From contig VSOZ01000001.1 in assembly GCA_009775095.1 (NCBI GenBank), positions 124,001 through 188,000 on the forward strand: 64,000 nt of DNA, written 5' to 3'. Shown in pieces: positions 49,844-59,593 of this stretch. Under the pieces are notes generated by a model. That model saw only the letters and a program-made list of their open reading frames with translations, made no database searches and was not told where the DNA came from. The first letter of the stretch is position 1. Each line of letters begins with the position of its first letter. A program made the translations under genes and the position numbers. The stretch is from Muribaculum sp. Lineage in GTDB: Bacteria; Bacteroidota; Bacteroidia; Bacteroidales; Muribaculaceae.

Positions 49844-49875
49844 TTTCTTTTTAAAGAAATATTTCCTTATTTTTG
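49844..49875 (+). promoter_or_regulatory. Promoter of mdh
   Basis: TTTC at 49844-49847 and TATTTTTG at 49868-49875 are separated by 20 bases, close to TTTG-N19-21-TAnnTTTG. The leader to the ATG at 49924 is about 48 bases. Confidence 0.65.
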
Positions 49876-49923
49876 CAATGCAATAACAGTCATTAATCTT
49901 TTAACCAAAATAAACAAGTTTTT

Positions 49924-50859
49924 ATGTCAAAGGTAACAGTAGTAGGAGCCGGCAACGTAGGCGCTACCTGCGCTAATGTATTGGTGGCAAACAACGTAGC
50001 TGACGAAGTCGTTCTCATCGACATCAAAGAGGGTCTTGCCGAAGGCAAAACCATGGACATCATGCAGACCGCCAATCTGCTCAACATCAACACCCGCATG
50101 ACAGGTGTGACCAACGATTACTCAAAGACCGAAGGTTCTGATGTAGTTGTTATCACTTCAGGTATACCCCGCAAGCCCGGTATGACCCGCGAAGAGCTCA
50201 TCGGTGTAAACGCAGGCATCGTTAAGTCCGTAACCGACAATGTGCTCAAGCACTCTCCCAACGCTATAATCATATGCGTATCCAACCCTATGGATACAAT
50301 GACCTACCTTATCCACAAGACTTCGGGTCTCCCCAAGAACCGCATCATCGGTATGGGCGGTGCACTTGACAGCTCACGCTTCAAATACTTCCTTAGCGTA
50401 GCCCTCAACGCCAACCCCAACGAAGTTGAAGGCATGGTTATCGGCGGACACGGCGACACCACCATGATACCTCTGACCCGTTATGCAACTTATCGCGGCA
50501 TACCCGTAAGCCAGCTTCTTGACAAGGAGACTCTCGACAAAGTGGCTGCCGACACCATGGTAGGCGGTGCTACCCTTACCGGTCTTCTCGGCACTTCGGC
50601 TTGGTACGCTCCCGGCGCCGCATCGGCTGCCATCGTAGCTGCCGTGCTCCACGACCAGAAGCGCGTCATACCCTGCTCGGCTCTTGTTGAAGGCGAATAT
50701 GGTGAAAACGATATCTGCATAGGTGTTCCCTGTCTGCTCGGCCGCAACGGTATCGAAAAGATCGTAGACGTAAAACTCAACGATGCAGAGAAAGAACTCT
50801 TCGCCAAGAGTGCTGCCGCAGTGCGCAAGACCAACGGCGCCCTTGCATCATCACTCTAA
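49924..50859 (+). CDS. mdh: Malate dehydrogenase
   Basis: The protein has 311 aa, the LDH-like Mdh of Bacteroidales. VVGAGNVGATCANVL is the NAD loop. IGMGGALDSSRFKYFL is the substrate region and VIGGHGDTTMIPL carries the catalytic His-Gly-Asp. It interconverts malate and oxaloacetate in the reductive branch that leads to succinate. It has its own promoter (49844-49875) and terminator (50896-50926), so it is monocistronic. Confidence 0.96.
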   Translation: MSKVTVVGAGNVGATCANVLVANNVADEVVLIDIKEGLAEGKTMDIMQTANLLNINTRMTGVTNDYSKTEGSDVVVITSGIPRKPGMTREELIGVNAGIVKSVTDNVLKHSPNAIIICVSNPMDTMTYLIHKTSGLPKNRIIGMGGALDSSRFKYFLSVALNANPNEVEGMVIGGHGDTTMIPLTRYATYRGIPVSQLLDKETLDKVAADTMVGGATLTGLLGTSAWYAPGAASAAIVAAVLHDQKRVIPCSALVEGEYGENDICIGVPCLLGRNGIEKIVDVKLNDAEKELFAKSAAAVRKTNGALASSL

Positions 50860-50895
50860 GCACCGAACAAAGACGTTTTTTGAACTAATTTAACG

Positions 50896-50926
50896 ACAAG
50901 GTGTTTCGCTTTACGGAACACCTTGT
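50896..50926 (+). terminator. Terminator after mdh
   Basis: ACAAGGTGTT pairs with AACACCTTGT in a perfect ten-base stem with an 11-base loop, followed by TTGTGTTATT. Confidence 0.8.
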
Positions 50927-50957
50927 TTGTGTTATTAACAATTAAGATACATATATT

Positions 50958-51437
50958 ATGAAGAAATTATCTTACATCCTCATGGCTGTCACAGTTGTAG
51001 CCGGAATGGCATTGTCTTCATGCAACTCCGCGTCAAAGCAAGCCAAGGAAGCGGCCGAGACCGAAGAAAAAATAGCGGAAGCCAGCGGCAAGCCGATAGT
51101 ACTCGGCCCCGGCGACATACTTGAATTCGGAGAACCTATGCCTGCTCCCGTAGTAGTTGATTTCTGGGCTGAATGGTGTCCTCCATGCAAAAAATTCTCA
51201 CCCATTTTTCACAAAGTGGCCGAAAAATACAAAGGACAGGTACGTTTTATATCGGTTGATGTCGACAAATGCCCCGACATAGCCAAACAATATGGCGTAG
51301 AGTCGATACCGACCATACTCCTTGTAAACACCAAAGGCATCATAAACCGCAACATCGGTTTCATGACCGAAGATGAGCTGATAGAAGGTGTCGAGGCCAT
51401 AATGCCTTCGACGGAGCCGACTATCGCTCCGCGTTGA
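50958..51437 (+). CDS. Thioredoxin-family lipoprotein
   Basis: The protein has 159 aa. The lipoprotein signal ends in LSSCNSASK (Cys near residue 22). A thioredoxin fold follows with active site WAEWCPPCKKF (CPPC), and ISVDVDKCPDIAKQYGVESIPT with the cis-Pro. It probably acts as a periplasmic or surface disulfide reductase. The CPPC centre differs from the common CGPC and may favour reduction. Its 3' end overlaps the convergent C45 gene by 17 bp. Confidence 0.93.
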   Translation: MKKLSYILMAVTVVAGMALSSCNSASKQAKEAAETEEKIAEASGKPIVLGPGDILEFGEPMPAPVVVDFWAEWCPPCKKFSPIFHKVAEKYKGQVRFISVDVDKCPDIAKQYGVESIPTILLVNTKGIINRNIGFMTEDELIEGVEAIMPSTEPTIAPR

Positions 51438-52506
51438 TCAACCGACGGTACTCCTCATAACGGGCCATACTTACGGCCCGGCATGAATCATTATAATGAC
51501 GCAGGCGGGAAAGGTTTATATACTTGTTCCCGCTTCCGCGTTTTATAGGGAAGACTTCGTTTTTACGACTGATCACCTCGTCACACAGAGAACTACGACC
51601 GGTAACGTCATCGGGCTGCAGCTCGTCCGGTACGCTATCGACAGTCACGGGAAGCACATACGAACACGGTGGATAACCTATGACCGTCCACATAACTGCA
51701 CATCCATCGCCACGCTGCTCTATCACGACAGATGCGCTTGACGAATTGCGCGGTATAAAATCCTGATCCACAATCCATTCACGGCCCGACTTCTCCATAT
51801 CGCACCCCAATAGAGAGTGGTAGAAGCTGCGCGACAGAATTTCGGTAAATGTCTCCGGCGCAATCGCGCACCTGTCACGATACGGCTCAAGCAGATGTCG
51901 GGCATTGCACTCGCGGATATATCCGAATCCCGACACAGAGTCGCCCGAATAAGAATAGTTGGTACGGTACAGCACTCCCGACTCGGCATCGGCAAGCCCG
52001 TATTTTACATATCCGATGTCCGTTGTCTCATAATAGGCGCCGTCGCCCGAGGCATCAAGCACTCCGAAGTTGGACTGTACGCCTAACGGCTTTGGCAACG
52101 AACCGAGCAATTCCTCGAAATCGGCCAATGTACGGCAACTACGCAGCGCTTCAGTCATCACCACACCCTCACGGTCACGATATGATGCGGTATCGGGCAC
52201 CAGATTATATGACGCGGTATTCATTATGGCGAAGCCGGCACTGTTAACTCCGGCCCAAGCTTCGGCAAGGAGAGAGTCACCGGCATTGAACAGAGCCACA
52301 TAATCCAATTCGTCAGGGCTCTTTGCCTCAACCCGCGCAACAAAATTATTCTCATTACCCGTATCACGGTGCTTCCACAACATAGGATATCCGTCACGGG
52401 CAACACGGCGGTCCACTATAGCCGAAGTACAGGGCGACGCAGCAGTCCATGACGACAACATCATCACCGCAAGTATTATATATCTGATCATGATAAGTAT
52501 TCGCAT
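51421..52506 (-). CDS. C45-family (acyl-CoA:6-aminopenicillanic acid acyltransferase-like) Ntn-hydrolase
   Basis: From the ATG at 52504-52506 the product has 361 aa. A signal peptide ends near TAASPC, and the Cys of PCTSAIVDRR is the predicted N-terminal nucleophile exposed by self-processing. YPMLWKHRDTGNENN contains the conserved R/D of Ntn hydrolases. Such enzymes cleave linear amides, for example acylated peptides or penicillins, and some relatives handle conjugated bile acids. Whether this acts on bile acids is unknown. It stands alone, convergent with the thioredoxin gene. Confidence 0.75.
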   Translation of the reverse strand: MRILIMIRYIILAVMMLSSWTAASPCTSAIVDRRVARDGYPMLWKHRDTGNENNFVARVEAKSPDELDYVALFNAGDSLLAEAWAGVNSAGFAIMNTASYNLVPDTASYRDREGVVMTEALRSCRTLADFEELLGSLPKPLGVQSNFGVLDASGDGAYYETTDIGYVKYGLADAESGVLYRTNYSYSGDSVSGFGYIRECNARHLLEPYRDRCAIAPETFTEILSRSFYHSLLGCDMEKSGREWIVDQDFIPRNSSSASVVIEQRGDGCAVMWTVIGYPPCSYVLPVTVDSVPDELQPDDVTGRSSLCDEVISRKNEVFPIKRGSGNKYINLSRLRHYNDSCRAVSMARYEEYRRLINAER

Positions 52507-52579
52507 GCACAAATGTAATGAATTATCTTTATAATTCAGGATTTATCAGTATCTTTACATAACTAAATCGAAACAGCCC

Positions 52580-55060
52580 ATGCCTGAAGAGACCCGACAA
52601 TATGCCGAAGTCATATTACCATTGCCGCTTTACGGGACATTCACATACTGCATACCCCGCAATCTCACGGACAAAATCGGCATAGGCTATCGCGTCATAG
52701 TACCTTTTGGCCGTAAAAAATATTATACAGCCGTCGTTTCATCAATCACGCCCGTGGCCCCGCAAGGTTTTGAACTTAAGGATATAGTCTCAGTACTTGA
52801 TGACGGCCCGATACTGCGATACCCCCAGTTGAAGTTCTGGCAATGGATATCGGAGTACTATCTGTGTGCCACAGGCGACGTATACAAAGCCGCGGTACCT
52901 GCAGGACTGAAGATTGAAAGCGAGACATTTATCGAGCTGAATCCCGACTACGAAGAGACCGAAGGCGAACGACTCACCGAGCGCGAAGCCATAATAGCTC
53001 AGACACTCGACCACAACGGACGCATGCCGCTCGGAGACATAGAGAAACGCACCGGCCTGCAAAACGCGGAGACTATCACCGCCAAGATGATTGATAAAGG
53101 CATCGTCATAGTATCGGAAAAACTCGTGGAGCGTTATCGGTCAAAAAAGGAGACTTGCCTGCGGCTTGCGGTTGACCGCAACGATGACACAGCCATGCAC
53201 GCAGCCTTTGACGCCGTTAAGGGTGCGCCCAAACAGGAAAAATTGCTTATAGCACTTATTGACGCGCTCAACAAGAGGAGCCGCAACGGAGAGTGCGACG
53301 ACATACCGCGTGCCGCTCTGCTTGAAGCCACCGGTCTGTCGTCGGCCATAGCATCGGCACTTGCATCAAAAGGCATCATCGAGATTTTCACCCGCGAGAT
53401 AAACCGCTTCCGCTATCTCGGTACCGATATTGGCCGACTACCCGTATTAAGCGAGGCACAAAACAAAGCCTTGGACGAAATACACAACGGTTTTCTTGAA
53501 AAAGACATAATACTGCTCCACGGCGTAACATCAAGCGGTAAGACCGAGTTGTACATACATCTTATAGACTATGTGCTGAAAAAAGGCGAGCAGACACTGT
53601 TTCTTGTACCGGAAATAGCTCTTACCACTCAACTTACACGACGATTGCAGAAAGTTTTCGGCAACAAAGTCATAATATATCACTCAAAATTTTCCGACAA
53701 CGAACGGGTCGACTTATGGAAACGCATTCTGCACGACTCACGTCCATGTGTCATATTAGGAGCGCGCTCCTCGCTTTTCCTGCCGTTTTCCAAACTCGGA
53801 CTCGTCATCGTCGACGAGGAGCACGAGTCGAGTTACAAACAGTTTGACCCGGCTCCCCGATACAACGCTCGCGACTGCGCCATAGTGCTTGCCTCAATGC
53901 ATGGAGCCAAAACCCTTCTCGGTAGCGCCACCCCCTCCATCGAGACCTACTACAAAGCTCTCAACGGACGCTACGGACTTGTCACTTTGTCAGAACGCTA
54001 TGAGGGAGTGCAGTTGCCGGCTATAAAAATCATAGACACCGTGGAGGAAAGGCGCCGTCAACGTACTACAGGCCCCATGACAGTGGAGATGGGGCGCCTG
54101 TCGCGCGAGGCATTAAGCCGCGGAGAGCAGATAATACTATTCCACAACCGGCGTGGATATGCACCGGTTGTCACCTGCCGCCAGTGTGCCTACGTGCCCA
54201 AATGCCAGAACTGCGATGTTTCGCTTACCTACCATAGGCGTGCCGGCGAAATGGTGTGTCACTACTGCGGAGCCACCTACAAACTGCCTTCAATATGTCC
54301 GTCATGCAAAGAACCGGCCATCGAAGTTCACGGCTACGGCACCGAACGGCTCGAGGATATAGCCGACTCGGCGTTTCCTGATGTGAAAATAGCGCGTATG
54401 GACCTTGACACGACACGCAATAAGGACAGTTACGAAAACATCATCGACGATTTTTCAAAAGGCAAGTCGCAGGTACTCGTTGGAACCCAGATGGTAACAA
54501 AAGGGCTTGACTTCGACAAAGTGAGCATGGTGGGAGTGCTCAACGCCGACACTCTTATAAACTTCCCCGACTTCAGAGCGTCGGAACGGGCGTTCAACAT
54601 GCTTGAGCAGGTTGCAGGACGTGCCGGACGCCGCAACACCCGGGGCCTTGTCGTTATACAGACTTCACAGCCGGCTCATCCGATACTGTCATTTGTCCAA
54701 AGCCACAACTACAAAGGGTACTATGAGCATGAGCTTAACGAGCGGCGGCGCTACAACTATCCGCCCTATACCCGCGTGATAAACGTATACCTCAAACACC
54801 GCGACCTCGAGCGCCTAATAGACGCGGCGGCACGCTACGGCGACCGACTGCGCGAACTGTTTGGCAACCGCGTATTCGGACCCGACGAACCGCATGTGGC
54901 CCGCATCCAGTCGCTTTACATACGAAAAATCATGCTAAAAGTAGAGACCAGCGCTTCAATGCGTAAGGTGAAAGCCCTGCTTCGCTCCGTCTACGAAGAG
55001 TTCATGACCGACCCCGCCTTACGCTCCCTACAGGTGTACTATGATGTCGACCCGATGTAA
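52580..55060 (+). CDS. priA: Primosomal replication restart helicase PriA
   Basis: The protein has 826 aa. The N-terminal 3'-end-binding domain (residues 1-110) precedes a helicase with LLHGVTSSGKTELYIHL (Walker A) and VDEEHES (Walker B). The eight-Cys zinc region follows: CRQCAYVPKCQNC, then CHYCGATYKLPSICPSCKEP. RVLVGTQM-like motifs and a C-terminal domain complete it. PriA reloads the replisome at stalled forks. Confidence 0.97.
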   Translation: MPEETRQYAEVILPLPLYGTFTYCIPRNLTDKIGIGYRVIVPFGRKKYYTAVVSSITPVAPQGFELKDIVSVLDDGPILRYPQLKFWQWISEYYLCATGDVYKAAVPAGLKIESETFIELNPDYEETEGERLTEREAIIAQTLDHNGRMPLGDIEKRTGLQNAETITAKMIDKGIVIVSEKLVERYRSKKETCLRLAVDRNDDTAMHAAFDAVKGAPKQEKLLIALIDALNKRSRNGECDDIPRAALLEATGLSSAIASALASKGIIEIFTREINRFRYLGTDIGRLPVLSEAQNKALDEIHNGFLEKDIILLHGVTSSGKTELYIHLIDYVLKKGEQTLFLVPEIALTTQLTRRLQKVFGNKVIIYHSKFSDNERVDLWKRILHDSRPCVILGARSSLFLPFSKLGLVIVDEEHESSYKQFDPAPRYNARDCAIVLASMHGAKTLLGSATPSIETYYKALNGRYGLVTLSERYEGVQLPAIKIIDTVEERRRQRTTGPMTVEMGRLSREALSRGEQIILFHNRRGYAPVVTCRQCAYVPKCQNCDVSLTYHRRAGEMVCHYCGATYKLPSICPSCKEPAIEVHGYGTERLEDIADSAFPDVKIARMDLDTTRNKDSYENIIDDFSKGKSQVLVGTQMVTKGLDFDKVSMVGVLNADTLINFPDFRASERAFNMLEQVAGRAGRRNTRGLVVIQTSQPAHPILSFVQSHNYKGYYEHELNERRRYNYPPYTRVINVYLKHRDLERLIDAAARYGDRLRELFGNRVFGPDEPHVARIQSLYIRKIMLKVETSASMRKVKALLRSVYEEFMTDPALRSLQVYYDVDPM

Positions 55061-55068
55061 GTCCACAA

Positions 55069-55689
55069 TCACCATTTGTTATACCGGATCTTGCTCTCGT
55101 CCCACTTGTCCTTGGGGATATGTTCTCCGTCGGGATATCCGACCGGCACAACACACAACGGTATGATTTCATCGGGCATGCCAAGCACCTTACGAACATC
55201 GTTGACACGCTCAGTATCGGGATATACTCCTGTCCACACGGCTCCGAGTCCGAGGGCATGAGCCGCAATAAGCATGTTTTCAGTAGCGGCCGACACATCC
55301 TGAATCCAGAAGTCACGTCCGTTGCCTTCAAGAGCACGTGTCATATCGCCGCAAGGCACTATTGCCAGAGGAGCGTGCTTTAACATCTGTGCGTAAGGAA
55401 GCACTCCCGCAAGACTGTCGAGCATGGCCCGTTCATTAACGACAACAAAAGCCCACGGCCGTTTATTCACGGCTGTAGGTGCAGCCATAGCCGCCCTCAA
55501 CAGTAAAGTTACCGTATCGGCCGGTACCGCACGATCGGCTACGTAATTTCTCACACTTGTACGTGTAGCTATAGCATCAAGAACCACAGAAGCCTCGTCG
55601 GTCTTTGATAGGCTATTGTCAACAGAAGTATTATTCTTGCAACCGAGCATAGTCATAATCAGTAAAGACAATAAAATTATCCGTTTCAT
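55069..55689 (-). CDS. Nitroreductase-family lipoprotein
   Basis: The protein has 206 aa. A lipoprotein signal (MKRIILLSLLIMTMLGCKNN) precedes a nitroreductase domain starting at TRTSVRNYVADRAVPADTV with AAMAAPTAVNKRPWAFVVV. FMN-binding residues such as the RTSVRxY motif and GLGAVWTGVYPD are present. Such enzymes reduce nitro groups or quinones with NAD(P)H. Having a lipobox is unusual for this family, which is typically cytoplasmic. The gene is convergent with priA. Confidence 0.88.
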   Translation of the reverse strand: MKRIILLSLLIMTMLGCKNNTSVDNSLSKTDEASVVLDAIATRTSVRNYVADRAVPADTVTLLLRAAMAAPTAVNKRPWAFVVVNERAMLDSLAGVLPYAQMLKHAPLAIVPCGDMTRALEGNGRDFWIQDVSAATENMLIAAHALGLGAVWTGVYPDTERVNDVRKVLGMPDEIIPLCVVPVGYPDGEHIPKDKWDESKIRYNKW

Positions 55690-55722
55690 AATTAAATGGT
55701 TTTTATGGTTAATTGGTTCAAT

Positions 55723-56655
55723 TCATTTTATTACATGCAACCTTACAGAAAGCTGGCGCAGAATTCTGATCATAGGTTTTGACAAGATGAGAAGGGTGAC
55801 TGCTACAAGAACCATCACTACACCGACCACGGCAAGAGTAGTAAGCCGCTCATCAAAAACACAAACCCCTATTATGAGAGCCGTTACCGGTTCAAGAGCG
55901 CCGAGAATCGCTGTAGCTGTCGACCCTATGTCATGAATAGCCACTGCCATTGTCAGCAACGACACTACCGTAGGAAACAATGCAAGCGACACTGCGCAAA
56001 CCCATGGCAAAGCCCCCTCGACAGGAGTAAATCCCGAACAAAACAAAATACGCACAAAAAATACAGCCTGCCCGAAAAACACTGAATAAAACGTAAGCGT
56101 AAGAGATGGAACCGAACGTAACGACGTACGGTTGACAGCCACCATGTAAAGGGCATAAGCAACAGCCGAAAACACAACCAGTACCGTACCGGTGACGCTC
56201 AGATTGGCCTCGGCATCTCCACCGAAATAAAGCAATACAATGCCTCCCAAAGCCAAAACAATCGACAATACGGTCACTGCAGAAAGCCGTTCACGATAAA
56301 ACAAAGTGTTTATTATAGCGACAAATACAGGATAGACAAACAGTATAGTGGACGCTATGCCGACATCCATATAACGATAACTTTCAAAAAGCAGAAGCGA
56401 CGAGCAGGCAAAAAGTATCGAGAACAGTGCCATCAGAGGTATCTGCCGGCGTGTTAACCGAAAACTTTTACGCATGACAAACATGAACATGGCAAGCATT
56501 ATCACCGCAAGGACATAACGGTAACAAAGCATAGAATCAGAATTCACTCCCTCCGCAAACAGCGGAAGCGCCAACAACGGATTAACACCGTATGAAGCAG
56601 CGGCCACAGCACCGGCCACGTAACCTCGCGCTCTGTTTGATACTCTCGGTCTCAT
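55723..56655 (-). CDS. EamA/DMT-family transporter
   Basis: I use the ATG at 56653-56655; an earlier GTG at 56661 is possible. The 310-aa protein has ten transmembrane helices in two EamA repeats (residues about 8-140 and 150-290), with PVFVAIINTLFYRERLSAVT and LEPVTALIIGVCVFDERLT at the repeat ends. It probably exports small metabolites or amino acids. It overlaps nothing, and the esterase gene starts upstream and ends 9 bp before it. Confidence 0.92.
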   Translation of the reverse strand: MRPRVSNRARGYVAGAVAAASYGVNPLLALPLFAEGVNSDSMLCYRYVLAVIMLAMFMFVMRKSFRLTRRQIPLMALFSILFACSSLLLFESYRYMDVGIASTILFVYPVFVAIINTLFYRERLSAVTVLSIVLALGGIVLLYFGGDAEANLSVTGTVLVVFSAVAYALYMVAVNRTSLRSVPSLTLTFYSVFFGQAVFFVRILFCSGFTPVEGALPWVCAVSLALFPTVVSLLTMAVAIHDIGSTATAILGALEPVTALIIGVCVFDERLTTLAVVGVVMVLVAVTLLILSKPMIRILRQLSVRLHVIK

Positions 56656-56664
56656 ATACACTAA

Positions 56665-57609
56665 TTACATATTAGACCTCAGATAATCCTCTATCGTAAA
56701 ATCGGTCTTATAATCTCCACTGCCGGGAACCCTTTCATCGACAGTAATCATACGGCACGGACCGGGAGAGTCGATTTGACGTATAAAGTCAAGTATCTCA
56801 CCCTCATAACGTGACATTGGTGTGCCCGACACCTCGTGACCGCCGCCGCGCACTATATGAAATACATGAGGCACTCCCTTCTCGGCAAGCTCCCGGCTGA
56901 TTGTGGATGAGCCCCATAATCCGAACCCGTCAATTACGGCTTTCTCAAACGGCACCACACTATCCGCATCACCGTGAAAAAGCATTATCGGTGCCGGCGT
57001 GACAGTCCACGTCGGAACACCATCGGCACATACGGCACCCGCCATAGATATGACACCGGCATAATTGAAGCCGGGCGGAAGAAGTCCCGGAGGCACCATA
57101 TCATTACATATACCATACTCGGCCTGAAGCACGGTTATGGCACCGGCACTCGACCCGCATGCTATTACTTTCGTGCTGTCCACGCCCCATTTAGCACCGT
57201 GTTCTATTACAAAAGACGTAGCTTTGTAAAAATCTATGACCGCCACTGATATGGCCTCATACAATGCTTCTTTAAATCCCTCCGGAGTCGTCAGTTGTGC
57301 CGGATTCGCATTCTTAAGCGCCGTACGATAGTCGGTTGACACCACCGTGACTCCGTTTTCTACAAGAAAGCTGAAAAACGGCATGAACACTCCGCTGTCG
57401 CGGTTACCGCCACGAAAACCTCCGCCAAAAGCGAAAACGAGAACCTGCCCTTTGTTATCCGCACCTTTGACGGCAGGATACCGGTCAAGACGCAGAGTAT
57501 CGCCGTCGGCAGTCACATCAAAAACGTAAGTCTCTTTGGTTAATTCCGACGCGGTGACTCTACATGACAGAGCCAAAAGGAAAAAGCACAAGATATATCG
57601 TAAAGTCAT
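56665..57609 (-). CDS. Secreted alpha/beta hydrolase (esterase-like)
   Basis: The protein has 314 aa with a signal peptide (MTLRYILCFFLLALSCRVTA). The oxyanion region is FAFGGGFRGGNRDSG. The nucleophile elbow is ACGSSAGAITV (GxSxG, Ser about residue 153), the Asp lies in FHGDADSVVPFE and the His in GGGHEVSG. It resembles carbohydrate or acyl esterases of the BD-FAE type. The substrate is unknown. It is upstream of the EamA gene on the same strand. Confidence 0.85.
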   Translation of the reverse strand: MTLRYILCFFLLALSCRVTASELTKETYVFDVTADGDTLRLDRYPAVKGADNKGQVLVFAFGGGFRGGNRDSGVFMPFFSFLVENGVTVVSTDYRTALKNANPAQLTTPEGFKEALYEAISVAVIDFYKATSFVIEHGAKWGVDSTKVIACGSSAGAITVLQAEYGICNDMVPPGLLPPGFNYAGVISMAGAVCADGVPTWTVTPAPIMLFHGDADSVVPFEKAVIDGFGLWGSSTISRELAEKGVPHVFHIVRGGGHEVSGTPMSRYEGEILDFIRQIDSPGPCRMITVDERVPGSGDYKTDFTIEDYLRSNM

Positions 57610-57660
57610 CTTCCCATTCTATTTTATTCGCAAAAGTATATAAAAAACATGATATTTTTA

Positions 57661-57668
57661 TACTTTTG
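57661..57668 (+). promoter_or_regulatory. -7 box of the P-loop gene
   Basis: TACTTTTG matches TAnnTTTG. The first in-frame ATG at 57675 lies only 6 bases downstream. The next in-frame ATG at 57699 follows an SD-like GGAAGAAAAG, so initiation at 57699 is more likely. Confidence 0.6.
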
Positions 57669-57698
57669 CACGATATGAATATACAGGAAGAAAAGTAC

Positions 57699-58190
57699 AT
57701 GGCGGAGAACTGCGGTCAGGTGTTGCTGCTGTGCGGCATCTCCGGCTCCGGAAAGACCACCTTTGCCCGAAAAATGGAGAGTTTAGGCTACATCCGTCTC
57801 TCAGTGGACTCTATCATGTGGCATGAGCACGGATTGTGCGGCATAGACTATCCCGAAGACCGATATAACAAGTACCGCGACATAGCCGAAAAGAGTCTGC
57901 TTGAAGAGCTGGGGCACCTCATAGCCACTGGCCATAAAGCTATTGTCGACTCTCCGCTTTGTAAACGTACAAAACGTGACTTTTACCGGCGGTACATATC
58001 CTCAACCGGCGCCGACCACACGCTTGTATACTTCGACACCCCGCTTGAACTGTTGAAAGAACGGCTTCATAAACGCAACCTGTCGCCGGGTCCCGACGCG
58101 GCAATCGTGACCGACGATATGGTCGAGATGTTTTACCGCGGATTCGAGCGTCCCGATCCTGACGAACCGTGCATAACCATTACCCCCTGA
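57699..58190 (+). CDS. P-loop kinase/AAA_33-type protein
   Basis: The product from 57699 has 163 aa. CGISGSGKTTFARKM is Walker A, and LSVDSIMWHEHG follows like a nucleoside kinase motif. YFDTPLELLKERLHKRN resembles the P-loop zeta-toxin/shikimate-kinase-like lid. The family phosphorylates small molecules; the substrate is unknown. An ATG at 57675 is also in frame. It is followed by the convergent efflux gene at 58206. Confidence 0.85.
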   Translation: MAENCGQVLLLCGISGSGKTTFARKMESLGYIRLSVDSIMWHEHGLCGIDYPEDRYNKYRDIAEKSLLEELGHLIATGHKAIVDSPLCKRTKRDFYRRYISSTGADHTLVYFDTPLELLKERLHKRNLSPGPDAAIVTDDMVEMFYRGFERPDPDEPCITITP

Positions 58191-58205
58191 ACGGAGTGCA
58201 GGCCG

Positions 58206-59576
58206 TCACCACCCGCCTCCGAGAGCCTTGTAAAGCTGTACCATGGCGAGACGCTTGTATAGCGCGGCATTGCTTAACCCTACCTGCGCGTCAAAATAGC
58301 TACGCTGGGCGTCAAGTACATCTATATATCCTATGACTCCGTTTATATACTGAAGCTGAGCCAGATCCATATTGGTTTTCGACGCATGCACAAGTTGAGC
58401 CATAGTCTCATATATGTCACGAGCCTTGTTGTAGGCCACGATAGCGTCGCGCACCTCCTTGAAAGCGTTGAGCACAACTTTCTCGTAAGCGTAACACTCC
58501 TGCTCGTATACGGCCTGCTGTGCCCGATAGGTACTCTGCCGACGCCCCATATCAAACAGCGGACCGAGCAGGCTCGCACTCAGAAAGTGCATCGGCGACT
58601 TAAACAGATTGGAAAACTCGTCGCTTTCTACTCCGAGTTGCCCCGTTAGTGCAAGGCGCGGAAACCGATTGGTATAGGCCACGCCAACCGCGGCATTTGC
58701 GGCAATGAGTTTCTGCTCGGCGGCGCGTATGTCGGGACGGCGCTCAAGCAAGGTTGAAGGAATACCGACAGGCAGCTCTTCAGGCAGACGCATATTGATA
58801 CGCGATGACCGCTCGATACCCGATGGAAACTCTCCGGCAATAAACGAAATCTCGTTTTCTTTCATTGCTATGTCGCGTTCGAGTACGGGCACACGCGTCG
58901 CCGTGCGTGCATACTCAACCTGAGCCTGCTGATAAGCGGTCTCGGACGTAAGTCCGCCCTCAAAACGCAGCTTGGCAAGCCTCACGCTCTCTCTACGGGC
59001 TTCGAGGGTCTGCTTCACGATAGCGAGCTCATGGTCAAGGGCCACAAGTTCATAGTAAGCCTGCGCCACATCGGCCACAAGGCTCATAGTCAAAGCCCTG
59101 CGGTTCTCTATGCCGGCCATAAACTCGGCCTTTCCCCGCTCGTTGGCCCATCGCTTGTTGCCCCACAGGTCAAGTTCCCAGCTCATAGCCGCCTTAAGGC
59201 CATACTCCGGATCGTTCTTAAAATTGTCGCCACCGTAGTCAAGACCCTCCTTCTGTGCATAAAAGCTGCCGTTAATTTCAGGAAACAGGCCGGCAAACTC
59301 TATGCGCTTACGCGCCGCAAGCTCCTTAATACGTGCATCGGCTATGCGCAGATCTTTATTATGCTCCATCGTCTGCTTGATCAGTCGCTGGAGTATAGTG
59401 TCAGTGTATATGTCCCACCAGCCGAGGTCGGCTATGGAAAATGTATCGGTAGTGACCGTGACACCGAGATTTTCGGGCAACGGCATGTCGGGACGTACAT
59501 ACTTCTGTCCCAGCTTGCAGGAACCGAGCGACAGCGTCATGGCTGCCAGCGCCGCTATTATGATATTCAGTCTCAT
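58206..59576 (-). CDS. TolC-like outer membrane efflux lipoprotein (OMF, NodT type)
   Basis: The protein has 456 aa. The lipobox is LGSCKLGQKYVRPDMPLPEN. Two repeats of the OEP domain cover residues 40-250 and 260-450, with YELVALDHELAIVKQTLEAR and EVRDAIVAYNKARDIYE helices. It completes the RND pump as the outer membrane channel. It is the last gene of the operon MFP (62724-63878), RND (59594-62713), OMF (58206-59576). Confidence 0.93.
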   Translation of the reverse strand: MRLNIIIAALAAMTLSLGSCKLGQKYVRPDMPLPENLGVTVTTDTFSIADLGWWDIYTDTILQRLIKQTMEHNKDLRIADARIKELAARKRIEFAGLFPEINGSFYAQKEGLDYGGDNFKNDPEYGLKAAMSWELDLWGNKRWANERGKAEFMAGIENRRALTMSLVADVAQAYYELVALDHELAIVKQTLEARRESVRLAKLRFEGGLTSETAYQQAQVEYARTATRVPVLERDIAMKENEISFIAGEFPSGIERSSRINMRLPEELPVGIPSTLLERRPDIRAAEQKLIAANAAVGVAYTNRFPRLALTGQLGVESDEFSNLFKSPMHFLSASLLGPLFDMGRRQSTYRAQQAVYEQECYAYEKVVLNAFKEVRDAIVAYNKARDIYETMAQLVHASKTNMDLAQLQYINGVIGYIDVLDAQRSYFDAQVGLSNAALYKRLAMVQLYKALGGGW

Positions 59577-59593
59577 AACTTACACCAATTTTA

